Assembly: GCA_964653595.1 (NCBI GenBank)
Contig: CAZZHH010000047.1
Coordinates: 1 to 24,771, forward strand
DNA: 24,771 bases
DNA from: JBAXTE01 sp964653595
Lineage (GTDB): Bacteria > Bacteroidota > Bacteroidia > Bacteroidales > WCHB1-69
Direction: 5' to 3'
In this document: positions 13,784 to 22,500 of the stretch, piece after piece
Layout of the letters: each line of letters starts with the position of its first letter
Numbering within the stretch: position 1 is the first letter of the stretch
Position numbers and translations under genes: made by a program
The notes under the pieces: model-generated
Seen by the model: the letters and a program-made list of their open reading frames with translations, nothing else
Told to the model about the DNA's origin: nothing
Database searches by the model: none

Positions 13784-15103
13784 TTAATTATGTTTTATAC
13801 AACGAATGGAATACCCCCCTGGTTTATCATAATAGTACCTATAAATGGTAGCATTCATTCTATTTAGGTTTCTATACCATCCGCCACTAGTTAAATATTC
13901 TGTTGCAGTCCACCAGTTAGCCATTGCGCCGTTATTAACAAAAGCACCATTGTTGTATGATCTTGAACCTGAAGGTTGAGCACTAAAGCCTGTTTTATTT
14001 CTCCAATTTGGATAATCGGTGTTTCCAACGGTTCCTATGCCACTATATAAATTCCAGTTATTCGTTGAAGCTAAAGATTTTGCTACTTTGTTGCTTGAAA
14101 TTAGTCCATCATAACTAAAACCATTAGCCATGAGGTAATTTTCAAGAATCGTCCATAGTGTATCTTCAGGTACTGTCCAGCCAACAGGACAAACGTTTGT
14201 TTGATCAACTACATACCAATTATATAAAGCTCCAAATGTGTTTTTATATGTATTTTCATCGTTATTATACCAACAATATGCAGGAGTAGTTGAGCTTGAC
14301 CAAGCTCCATTATCGGTGATATTTGCGATAGGATCTCCATTGTTGAAATGAGTAGTTCTTAAATTTTGCGCCATCCACACTTGAGCTCCGATCACAACAA
14401 CCGCATAATTATTACCATCTCTATCTATACAAGCATGGAATTCATTATTGACAACTTGACTAACTTCAGGAACGATTGTTTTTACAGCAATGTGTGAATT
14501 TGCAAAAGCAGTCACTTTTAATATCTCGCCGTGATTATACTGCATTTGTACAGTTGATTTTGGTCCATTTTTAAAATTTTCGGGAATCGAATGTTCTTTT
14601 TGGGTTTCATATTCAATGGCAATGTTGTTATTAGAGTACTTCGAATCGATACACGTTACAATCATTGTGTATTTTTCTTGATTTGATGAAATTGAAATTG
14701 CATAAATTCCCGAAACAAGTCCCGATATTTTTATCCTGTTAAAACCCACTTGTGAATTTATAGTCGACGCCAACACTATTTTTCCGCTTATATCAATGAT
14801 AGAAACGTTGTATTTTCCTCCTTTTGAAGAATAAAACTGTAATTTGGAGAATTCAGAAAAAGGATTTGGATAAGTGCTGACGTTAAAAATATTCTTTTCC
14901 AAATTTTTCACATCCGTAATTCCTACTAGATGTAGGACATCGCCACCGTTAATTAAAACGCTGGTGTTTTGAACTAAATTTTCAACAAGAACGCTGTCTA
15001 TCGATGAAGCATCTCCTTGAGCTGCGAAGCTCAGTTGGTAGTCTTGTGCATATAAGCACATACTTTGGATAACAAGAACTAAAAACACAACATGTTTTTT
15101 CAT
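13784..15103 (-). CDS. Secreted FISUMP-domain protein with an internal sorting-domain-like module
   Basis: 439 residues with signal peptide MKKHVVFLVLVIQSMCLYAQ. Residues about 75-155 (STYPNPFSEFSKLQF, then NVSIIDISGKIV, then GIYAISIS) look like a type A T9SS sorting domain, but it sits in the N-terminal third rather than at the C-terminus. Residues from about 223 to the end form a FISUMP (Fibrobacter succinogenes major paralogous) domain: DRDGNNYAVVVIGAQVWMAQN, a middle with NVCPVGWTVPEDTLW and WWTATEY, and the end YSIRCIKHN. Such domains occur in surface lipoproteins and secreted proteins; their ligand is not established. The gene is the last of three in the cassette between the direct repeats, and its stop lies right beside the left repeat. 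Confidence 0.85.
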   Translation of the reverse strand: MKKHVVFLVLVIQSMCLYAQDYQLSFAAQGDASSIDSVLVENLVQNTSVLINGGDVLHLVGITDVKNLEKNIFNVSTYPNPFSEFSKLQFYSSKGGKYNVSIIDISGKIVLASTINSQVGFNRIKISGLVSGIYAISISSNQEKYTMIVTCIDSKYSNNNIAIEYETQKEHSIPENFKNGPKSTVQMQYNHGEILKVTAFANSHIAVKTIVPEVSQVVNNEFHACIDRDGNNYAVVVIGAQVWMAQNLRTTHFNNGDPIANITDNGAWSSSTTPAYCWYNNDENTYKNTFGALYNWYVVDQTNVCPVGWTVPEDTLWTILENYLMANGFSYDGLISSNKVAKSLASTNNWNLYSGIGTVGNTDYPNWRNKTGFSAQPSGSRSYNNGAFVNNGAMANWWTATEYLTSGGWYRNLNRMNATIYRYYYDKPGGYSIRCIKHN

Positions 15104-15215
15104 AAAATGTAATTTATATAATTAATGATTTCAACTTTTATTTTAGAGACGATTCTTTACTATAAATTAATACATATCTGATAAAAGACTTACAATATTT
15201 AAGAATGTAGAAAAA

Positions 15216-16649
15216 TTAGAATAAAACACCTCCGTTTGTATTTATAAATTGTTTGCCATTTATGGAAAATGCTTTAGCCATGCCATTTACAAAGGGATGA
15301 GCAAAATAATATTTAAAAGGAATTATAACGTTGTTTGTTTTATCTATATAGCCATAGTATTCATTTTTTTTAACACTTGCCAAACCAAAAGAAAAAGGGA
15401 AAGCATAATCATATTCTGTCGGAATAATTAGATTTCCTTTTTTATCAATAAAACCATACTTTTTATCTTTTACAACCATCGCAAGCCCTTCACTAAAAGA
15501 ATAAATGGTATCATATATACATTCAGCAATGACATCTCCATTCATTTTTAACAAACCATATTTGCCTTTTGTTGGAATCCCATATTTTGAGTTTCCTTTA
15601 TAAATTAGAGCAACACTGTCTGAGTTAAATTTTCTACACAAAGAAAATTTAGAATCGATAACACTTAGGATTTTTTCGGTTGTGTCTATAATAAACCACT
15701 TATCTTCTTTTTTTACTACGGCAATATTATAAACAAAATCAGTTACATAGGTGTACTTAAAATCAATAATTAGATTCCCTTTTTGATTGATAAAGCCATA
15801 TTTTTTTCCATTACTAACCTGCATGATGTTATTGCTTAAACCACCAATATCGAAAAATTTATTACTCATTGGAATTATTGTTTCTCCATGAAGGTTAAAC
15901 ACACCAGTTAATAATTTGTATTTATCTTTGTTTTTATTAATAAGATATGCGGTTATTGAGTTCTTACCCCTAACATCCAAATCCTGGTATTCAATCGGGA
16001 TTATTACATTTCCAGTCGTGTCAATTAAGCCAACTTTTCCATTTGTCATTTCTCCTTTTTTGTTTATTTCGCCAATATAAACTTTATAAAATCCATCGTT
16101 TGTTGTTGGGCTTATTTCATCATAAATACATGGAACAACCTCATTTCCATTTTTGTTAACTAATCCATACTTCCCAATTAAAGGCACTTTCTTATTGTTT
16201 AAAGACCCATTGAATACAACACAATGGTTTCCCTTTAAGCCAAAAATATGGTTATAATTCAGCATACATGGGATTATAGTATATCCATTAGTATCTATAA
16301 AACCATAATTGCTTATTTTGTGAAAACGTTCTGACTCTTCACATACTAAAGCGTATCCATTGGAGAATTCGTATCCCTCGTTAAATATTGGACTAATTAA
16401 AAATCTTCCAGCAAAGTCTATATAACCGTATTTGTTATCTAATTTAACAGGACAATAGCCATCCTTAAAAGTACCTATTTGATCATATTTACATTCAATA
16501 ATTGACTCCCCTTTTAGATTATCAATCCCAAATAGTTTTTTGTTCTGTGTTTTAATATAAACAATTTGATAATCAAAATTTTCTTTTTGCCCATTTAGGG
16601 TTGTTTGTATTGAAAACAAAATAATAAATAATATTAATATTTTTTTCAT
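15216..16649 (-). CDS. Secreted WG-repeat protein
   Basis: 477 residues from the ATG at 16649; an upstream ATG at 16730 would add 27 residues ahead of the signal peptide (MKKILILFIILFSIQTTLNG) and is unlikely. The rest is about nine WG-type repeats of 40-55 residues: KYGYID-x-x-G-x-x-x-IP-x-x-YD, a short spacer, then F-x-x-G-x-A-x-V. The best copies are near the C-terminus (KYGFIDKKGNLIIPTEYDYA). WG-repeat proteins are common and poorly understood; a binding or scaffold role is usual. There is no sorting domain at the C-terminus. It lies in the middle of the cassette, 112 bp upstream of the FISUMP gene. Confidence 0.85.
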   Translation of the reverse strand: MKKILILFIILFSIQTTLNGQKENFDYQIVYIKTQNKKLFGIDNLKGESIIECKYDQIGTFKDGYCPVKLDNKYGYIDFAGRFLISPIFNEGYEFSNGYALVCEESERFHKISNYGFIDTNGYTIIPCMLNYNHIFGLKGNHCVVFNGSLNNKKVPLIGKYGLVNKNGNEVVPCIYDEISPTTNDGFYKVYIGEINKKGEMTNGKVGLIDTTGNVIIPIEYQDLDVRGKNSITAYLINKNKDKYKLLTGVFNLHGETIIPMSNKFFDIGGLSNNIMQVSNGKKYGFINQKGNLIIDFKYTYVTDFVYNIAVVKKEDKWFIIDTTEKILSVIDSKFSLCRKFNSDSVALIYKGNSKYGIPTKGKYGLLKMNGDVIAECIYDTIYSFSEGLAMVVKDKKYGFIDKKGNLIIPTEYDYAFPFSFGLASVKKNEYYGYIDKTNNVIIPFKYYFAHPFVNGMAKAFSINGKQFINTNGGVLF

Positions 16650-16722
16650 TTTAACGTTGTATTTTATGAATACCATAGCAAAAACTTCAACTATATAGTT
16701 TAGAAATTTTATATATTTTAAC

Positions 16723-16775
16723 AGATACATCTAATATTTTATATATAGATACATCTAATATTTTATATATAGATA
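16723..16775. repeat. 24-bp tandem repeat, 2.2 units
   Basis: Two perfect adjacent units (16723-16746 and 16747-16770) start AGATACATCTAATATT and continue into the first five bases of a third. The stop codon of the GldM-like gene (16755-16757) lies in the second unit, so its last residues (LYIKY) are encoded by the repeat. Confidence 0.92.
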
Positions 16776-17447
16776 AAAAGGTTCATAAGTCCTGGTTATT
16801 TTATATTCACCGTTACTCATGATCATAACAACATCATCAAATACGATTTCGTCATCGGGAGAGCAGTTTTTTATGGCTTCTAAGGCGTCTTTTGGAAGAC
16901 TAGAGCCAATGCAATGGAATTCTTTTAAAGACTTGCCACCATTTTTAATTATTAGCTCAAACGATATTACTGTAAACATTAGTTCTTCAAATAAATCATC
17001 CTCAATGTATGCGTTCAATTTTGGGTTTGCAATAATTTCATCTTTGCTCACTAAATGACCCCTTTTGCCAGCTAATGTAATAATAGGTGATGGAGACGGT
17101 TTTATCTTAAATTTTTTCGTACCATAGAGTAATTTCTCCCCATTTCTGTTTACATATATTTTTAGAGTTGATTCAATCCCAGAATCGACAAAAATGCACC
17201 ATTTGTTATCAGAATTTTTTTTAATCTTTCCATTGTCAATTTCGATAGTTAAATGATCATTATTAACACCACAAATACCAATCTCAATTATATTAGTAAT
17301 GCCCATATATAAAAAGTTCAATTTTGTAGGTGAAACATATATTGAATTTTCTGTTTGTTCAGTTTTAATTATTTCTTTTATTTGTGCGCTTGTACTGAAT
17401 GTAACAAAGCTAATAATAGCCACTACTAAAATTCGTAATTTTCTCAT
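16755..17447 (-). CDS. Secreted protein made of GldM C-terminal domains
   Basis: 230 residues. The signal peptide MRKLRILVVAIISFVTFSTSAQ is nearly identical to that of the beta-barrel gene and is encoded in the right direct repeat. The mature part resembles the last two periplasmic domains of the T9SS/gliding motor protein GldM. Residues about 36-112 have VSPTKLNFLYMGITN ... DNGKIKK ... KKFKIKPSP; residues about 113-225 have PIITLAGKRGHLVSKDEII ... EELMFTVISFELII ... DEIVFDDVVMIM. The membrane helix and first periplasmic domains of true GldM (about 500 residues) are absent, so it cannot replace GldM in the motor. It may be a periplasmic partner or decoy of T9SS components, or a domain adopted for another function. 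The assignment is by recognition of sequence pattern, not by search. Confidence 0.72.
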   Translation of the reverse strand: MRKLRILVVAIISFVTFSTSAQIKEIIKTEQTENSIYVSPTKLNFLYMGITNIIEIGICGVNNDHLTIEIDNGKIKKNSDNKWCIFVDSGIESTLKIYVNRNGEKLLYGTKKFKIKPSPSPIITLAGKRGHLVSKDEIIANPKLNAYIEDDLFEELMFTVISFELIIKNGGKSLKEFHCIGSSLPKDALEAIKNCSPDDEIVFDDVVMIMSNGEYKITRTYEPFYLYIKY

Positions 17448-17782
17448 AATAATTATTATTTTATTTTTTGCCTACTCTTCTGTTTTTCGGCTTCCACATG
17501 TTGCTTTATTTGAGGATTTTCAGAATATTCTTGATTTTCAGAAGCAAAAATATTGAAAAATAATTTACTATTTTAATATTTAACATATACCCCTTGATTA
17601 TTTTTCAATTTTATCTAAATACTTTTCCCAAACCGCCAAAACTTCTGCCATGTTCTCCCGACCAAATCCTATCCTTAGGTGATGCCGACCATATTCAAAC
17701 ATCTCGGAAGGAACCAGCATGATTCCCGTTTCCTGGACGAGTTTTTCGCTGTAATCCAGCGCTTTGGGTGTGTTTATTTTGA
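17380..17782 (-). repeat. About 400-bp direct repeat, right copy
   Basis: The partner of 13382-13782. Here the aminotransferase part is the 3' end of the complete gene, so this is the likely source copy for that portion. The homology ends at the SAQI codons of the GldM-like gene. Confidence 0.92.
17545..17552 (-). promoter_or_regulatory. Bacteroidota-type -7 element (TATTTTTG), right copy
   Basis: The same element as at 13545-13552, 98 bp upstream of the GldM-like gene's ATG. The two genes therefore probably share expression signals. Confidence 0.4.
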
Positions 17783-18719
17783 CAAATGCCGTGGAACCGG
17801 CGATGGGAGAGGAGAACTGCAATAATCCTTCGGTTTTTTCCACAAACTCATTGAAAATTGCTTTGTTACGGATGATCTTTTCGATGTTTGGCTGGATGAA
17901 TTGCTCCTTGTGGTTGAGCGCAATCAGGGAGAGAGTTTCGGACATCGGGTTGTTGCAGATGGAAAGGTAATCCTTGAACTGCATCATTTTTTGCAACAGT
18001 TCCCGGTTTTTGGTGGCCACCCAACCCAGTCGCAAACCCGCCATGCCAAACGATTTGGCCATTCCCCAGAGGGTGAGGCTGTTTTCGTATAAATCGCAGA
18101 TGGAGGGTATTTGGCGGGAGGGTTCGTGCACCAACTGGTGGTACATCTCATCCGAAAAAATCAGGATGTTTCTGGCTCGTGCAATGGCGATGATCTCATC
18201 CAATTGGTTTCGCGTAGGGACGAATCCGGTGGGATTGTGCGGAAAGTTGACAATCAGCAGTTTGGTCTTGTCGGTGATCAGCGATTTCAGTGTTTTGGGC
18301 GAGTAATCCCAATTCTCTTCATGGTCGGGTTTCCACCAGCTGATGTTGCACCCGATGCTCTTGCACACCTGATACAGCGACTGATATGCGGGAGCCATGC
18401 AGACCACATGATCGCCTCGTTTGAGCATCACGTTCATCCCGATGAAATTGGCTTCGCCGGGGGAGAGCACAAACACTTCTTCGGGTGTGATGGTTTGATA
18501 TTGCCGTGCAATGGCTTCACGCAACGACAATCCGCCTTGGGAATCGGTGTAACCGAGGGTGATCGAGTCCCACATCTCTTTTTCTTCCGCCGTGGCGCAA
18601 TTCAGCACCGATTCCTTGGAATAGCCGTCGCAATCGGAACTCGAAAGCAGGTATTTGGTGCTAAACTCGTATTTGGCGAAATAACGCTCCAACTTGAATG
18701 GTTTTATCTGCATAGGCAA
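17598..18719 (-). CDS. PLP-dependent aminotransferase, class I/II
   Basis: 373 residues, fold type I. Visible landmarks are YTDSQGGLSLREAIA near residue 57, the NFPHNPTG segment, SDEMYHQLV with the PLP-ring aspartate, the Schiff-base lysine Lys222 in GMAKSFGMAGLRLGW, and LRIGFGR near the C-terminus with the carboxylate-binding arginine. All residues needed for activity appear present. The substrate amino acid is unknown. ATG at 18719 is used; an in-frame ATG at 18713 is equally possible. The base composition is clearly richer in G+C than the surrounding genes (near half G+C in the lines I sampled, against about a third in neighbours). Its 3' end is duplicated at 13598-13782. Confidence 0.93.
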   Translation of the reverse strand: MPMQIKPFKLERYFAKYEFSTKYLLSSSDCDGYSKESVLNCATAEEKEMWDSITLGYTDSQGGLSLREAIARQYQTITPEEVFVLSPGEANFIGMNVMLKRGDHVVCMAPAYQSLYQVCKSIGCNISWWKPDHEENWDYSPKTLKSLITDKTKLLIVNFPHNPTGFVPTRNQLDEIIAIARARNILIFSDEMYHQLVHEPSRQIPSICDLYENSLTLWGMAKSFGMAGLRLGWVATKNRELLQKMMQFKDYLSICNNPMSETLSLIALNHKEQFIQPNIEKIIRNKAIFNEFVEKTEGLLQFSSPIAGSTAFVKINTPKALDYSEKLVQETGIMLVPSEMFEYGRHHLRIGFGRENMAEVLAVWEKYLDKIEK

Positions 18720-18732
18720 TGTTTATATCCTA

Positions 18733-18740
18733 CAAAGTTA
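18733..18740 (-). promoter_or_regulatory. Possible -7 element for the aminotransferase (TAACTTTG)
   Basis: A TAnnTTTG match on the minus strand only 13 bp upstream of the start codon, which would give a very short leader. No properly spaced TTG is visible. Confidence 0.35.
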
Positions 18741-19032
18741 GTAAAGTTGTGCAAATGTCAGATTTAAAATGATATTTTTCGACAAAGAGAGCGATTGGTC
18801 TTTTATAAAAAACCAAATTCCGTTACAGAAATATCTTTTAAGTTGTCACAAATTTTCCAAATCAAGAAGTTATATTGATATTCGGATGGAATTATTACAG
18901 TTAATAATCCATAATTTGCTGTATTTAATACAAAGTTTTTAATTTTCTATTAAAAAAGTTTTTTAATGTTTTTTTTTTATCTATATTTGCGGTGGGTGAT
19001 ATAATTATTAATTATTCAGTATAATTAATTGT
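18741..19032. other. AT-rich divergent intergenic stretch
   Basis: It lies between the aminotransferase and the surface-protein locus. Apart from the promoter-like element at 18982-18989, I see no hairpin or repeat that I can support. Confidence 0.5.
18982..18989 (+). promoter_or_regulatory. Bacteroidota-type -7 element (TATATTTG)
   Basis: An exact TAnnTTTG match after a T-rich stretch, 44 bp upstream of the small ORF at 19033. It would drive the transcript leading to the giant surface-protein gene. The TTG element is not evident. Confidence 0.5.
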
Positions 19033-19203
19033 ATGGGGAATAAAATTACTTTTTTTTTAAAAGAGCTCTACCACTATGGCAATTACATTCTATTAATTGA
19101 TAGTTTAATACTATTGTTATATCTTATGAATAATTTTTCAAATGATTTTAGTTTTTTTGAATTTAGAAACATTCATTTTAAAGAATTATCAGCCAAATAT
19201 TAA
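19033..19203 (+). CDS. Hypothetical 56-residue ORF
   Basis: Starts MGNKITFFLKELYHYGN and contains a hydrophobic stretch (YILLIDSLILLLYLM, about residues 18-32), then a polar, phenylalanine-rich tail. It is well placed, 44 bp after a promoter element and 26 bp before the next ORF. No family is recognised, and its AT-rich composition could produce such an ORF by chance. Confidence 0.25.
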   Translation: MGNKITFFLKELYHYGNYILLIDSLILLLYLMNNFSNDFSFFEFRNIHFKELSAKY

Positions 19204-19229
19204 TGTTGATTGTATAATATACTGTATCT

Positions 19230-19487
19230 ATGAAAAAATTTATGAATATAAGAAAAAATTTTTTTACACCAGTTTTTAAAAACACACCGTTTTTTAAAAG
19301 CAATTTTACTAAACAGTTAAGCCTGACAATCCTAGTGCTGTTTGTTAATTCGTTTGCCGGAAATGTAAAGCAAATTCGAAGATTACCACAACTCTTGTTG
19401 ACCTTATGCATATTATTGATGGGAACAATAAATGCTTACGGACAATCCGAAATTACTATTGGTACCGGAACATCAACAGGTTATTAG
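19230..19487 (+). pseudogene. Truncated secreted-protein gene: signal peptide plus first residues of a surface module
   Basis: 85 codons. An extended N-terminus precedes a signal sequence (LPQLLLTLCILLMGTINAYG, processed near YGQ), followed by only 13 residues, SEITIGTGTSTGY, and a TAG stop. The last 11 residues resemble the start of the 170-residue module repeated in the giant protein downstream (IGTGTSTSSYTIPGYY), and the DNA is similar too. Reading past the stop gives no module-like sequence, so this is a deletion relic rather than a single nonsense mutation. Its long pre-signal extension is like that of the downstream giant protein. It could still be made as a short secreted peptide. Confidence 0.6.
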
Positions 19488-19536
19488 AAATTGCAGGTAA
19501 ATATGGAATGTTTCATTAATTCATTAAATAATAGCT

Positions 19537-22500
19537 ATGTATAAAAATTACAATAAAATGAAAAGTAAAAATATTAGTAGTGGTTTATTATTTTTGAAAA
19601 TTACAAATCTAATAAGCTTTGGTTTGAATAAGGTTAAATCCATTACGATTTCTGGTATAGCTTTAATGTTCGTGTTTCTTTTGATGAATATAGAAGGATG
19701 GGGACAAACTACCACGGTGAACATGGGAAAAGATGGAGCTAGCTCACAGCTCCCTTTTAATAATTTCTACAAGAACTCGTATAACCAAATGATATATACG
19801 AAAGAAGAATTAGGAGCTGCAAAAACGATAACAAGTATTTCTTTCTATTATGCAGCAGTCCCCGGTACGGCGTGGCAGGCATCGTCTTTAAAAGTATATT
19901 TAGGACATACAAGCTTGGGTGGATCAGAGGGCGAAACGGATTTAACAACTACTAGTTGGGTTCCTGAAGCTAACTTAACCCTTGTAAGTACAAAAACATC
20001 ATATACGCCCGTATCGGTAACTTCTACCGTTTTAGGTGCTTGGGTAACGATATCACTGGACAACAGTTTCGCATATAATGGTACGGACAACCTTGCTGTC
20101 GTTATAAAATCGCAATGTACAACTTATCAAACGGGTTTAACATTTAGTTATATTAGTGATAGTAAATATTTGTGTCTTTATCGCCGTAGTGATAGCGATG
20201 ATTCCTATGCCAATCATCCTGGAGCAAATACAGGGTCCACAACCAAATCAAGACCAATATTAAAATTGAATGACGATATTGTTTTAAATATAAAAAAGAC
20301 AAACGTTACCTGTGGAACACCTGTAGCTTTTTACGATGAAGGTGGAACTGGTGGCACAACTGCAAATTCAACTACCCTTAATGGAAATTATTATACCTTA
20401 AGTGCTACTTTTCGTCATTTATTTATTTCTAATGCAGGTCCTTTGGACATTTCCTTTTCTGCTTTTAATACAGAGAGCACTTCGTACGACTATATGTATA
20501 TTTTTGACGGCATTAATTCCGATGGTAGAACAACAAGCGAAGCAATCAGTGCTAAATTTGGTGGGACTACTTATGCTTCTGTTTCTTGTCCATCACAAAA
20601 AATGCTTGTTACTTTCAGAACAGATGGATCAAATAATAGTCTAGGGTGGTCTGCAAATGTTGCGTGCCCTGCCTGCACCCCACCCACAGTATCATTTCCA
20701 CAATCATCGTACTCGCATACCCATACCGGTGGTAGCTTTACAGCTCCAACTCTTTCAAACAACGGCGGTACTGCCACATATTCATCCTCAAATTCTAGTG
20801 TGGCAACAGTTAACGCAAGCACAGGAGCAATTACAATTGTAGGACTTGGTTCAACAACAATTACTGTAAACACTGCTGCAACAGGTACATATTGTGCTGG
20901 CTCGGCAAGCTACACACTTAATGTGGAATGTCCAACCATAGGATTACCCACCACCTCTTCCAACAGTCGTTGCGGTACGGGATCAGTAGCACTTTCAGCA
21001 AGTGTGGGGTCTAATGGTACAACCTGCCGTTGGTATGCTGCTTCTTCGGGAGGAAGTGTGTTAGCCACAGGAACAAGTTATAGTCCAACAGTGAGTTCAA
21101 CAACAACGTATTATGTGTCAACTTACAATGCCACAACAGGTTGCGAAAGCACATCAAGAACATCGGTAACAGCAACCATTTACCCATCAACTATTACCAT
21201 TACGCCAAGTGCTTCACCCATGACAGTGGGCAATGCATACACACTCACCGCAGCAGGTTCAGGGAGTTATCAGTGGACAGACAATTACGGAAATTCATAT
21301 AGTGGCAGCCCTATAAACATAACGGCTCAACCAAATGCAAGTTTTACTGTTACCGGTACCGCTAATGGTTGCACTGCCAGTGGAACATTCACAGTAACAA
21401 CTGTAGAAAACACGAGTTCCACGTGTGGAGTTATTTATGTAAGCACTTCGGGCAATGATGCCAATGATGGTTCTAGTACATCACCGGTTGCCAGCTTGCA
21501 AAAAGCCATTCAATTAGCTGGCTCACCAACTTCCTCTAATCCGGTGCATATTCGTATGGCAAGCGGAACTTTTAATATCGATAATTCGGTAGCACTCAAA
21601 AGCAATGTTATTATCGAAGGACAATGGAATGCAAATATCGCAACTGGCGTTTGGACAAAAGGTACAAGTACAACAACAATCAATCGTACTGCTTCTAATG
21701 TTGAAGGCACCCTTAGAGCACCTTACATTTCTGCTTTAGAGGCAAATAATATTTCTGGATTTACCTTGCAGGATATTAATGTTACAACTGCAAATGCTCC
21801 AACTTTGCCAGAAGGAGAAAGTATTTCTTATGAAGATGTTCCGCCAATAGGCACTGGAACATCTACAAGTTCTTATACTATACCCGGATATTACGAACAT
21901 CATAGAGACGCCTCCTTATATACATCAGCAGAAATTGGTCTCAGCAGTGGAACTAATATCACGGCAATCGGTTATAATGTTAGTAGTTTTACTGCTGTTC
22001 CTGGTGGCGGAAATGAAAGAAATGTAAAAGTATATATTAAAGAAACAGCATCAACCACGCTAACTACTGGACAAACATGGGCTACTCATATTAGTGGAGC
22101 CACCCAGGTTTATAGTGGATATATCTCAATTACTAACGGGTGGATAAGCATACCAATAAGCTATCAATATCAAGGCAGTAATATGGTGGTATTAATTGAA
22201 GGAACGGGTTGTACAACATCGGGTGGTTGTAGTGTATCTACTTACTATACAACCACAGCAGACAATAAGCATGCATATGATGTAGACGATGCAGATGTTT
22301 ATCCAACTACAGCAACCCTCTCCGCTGATAAATATAGACCAAATGTTAAGTTTTATACATTAGCCCCTATTGGCACTGGAACATCTACAAGTTCTTATAC
22401 TATACCCGGATATTACGAACATCATAGAGACGCCTCCTTATATACATCAGCAGAAATTGGTCTCAGCAGTGGAACTAATATCACGGCAATCGGTTATAAT

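Noticed and set aside
13382..17782. A classical insertion sequence or composite transposon made by the 400-bp repeats
   Set aside because: The repeats are direct and contain no transposase or terminal inverted repeats. They consist of ordinary gene ends and a leader.
18111..18767. Plus-strand frame of 218 codons opposite the aminotransferase
   Set aside because: It is antisense to a well-supported enzyme gene with all catalytic residues. The length is explained by the higher G+C of the gene.
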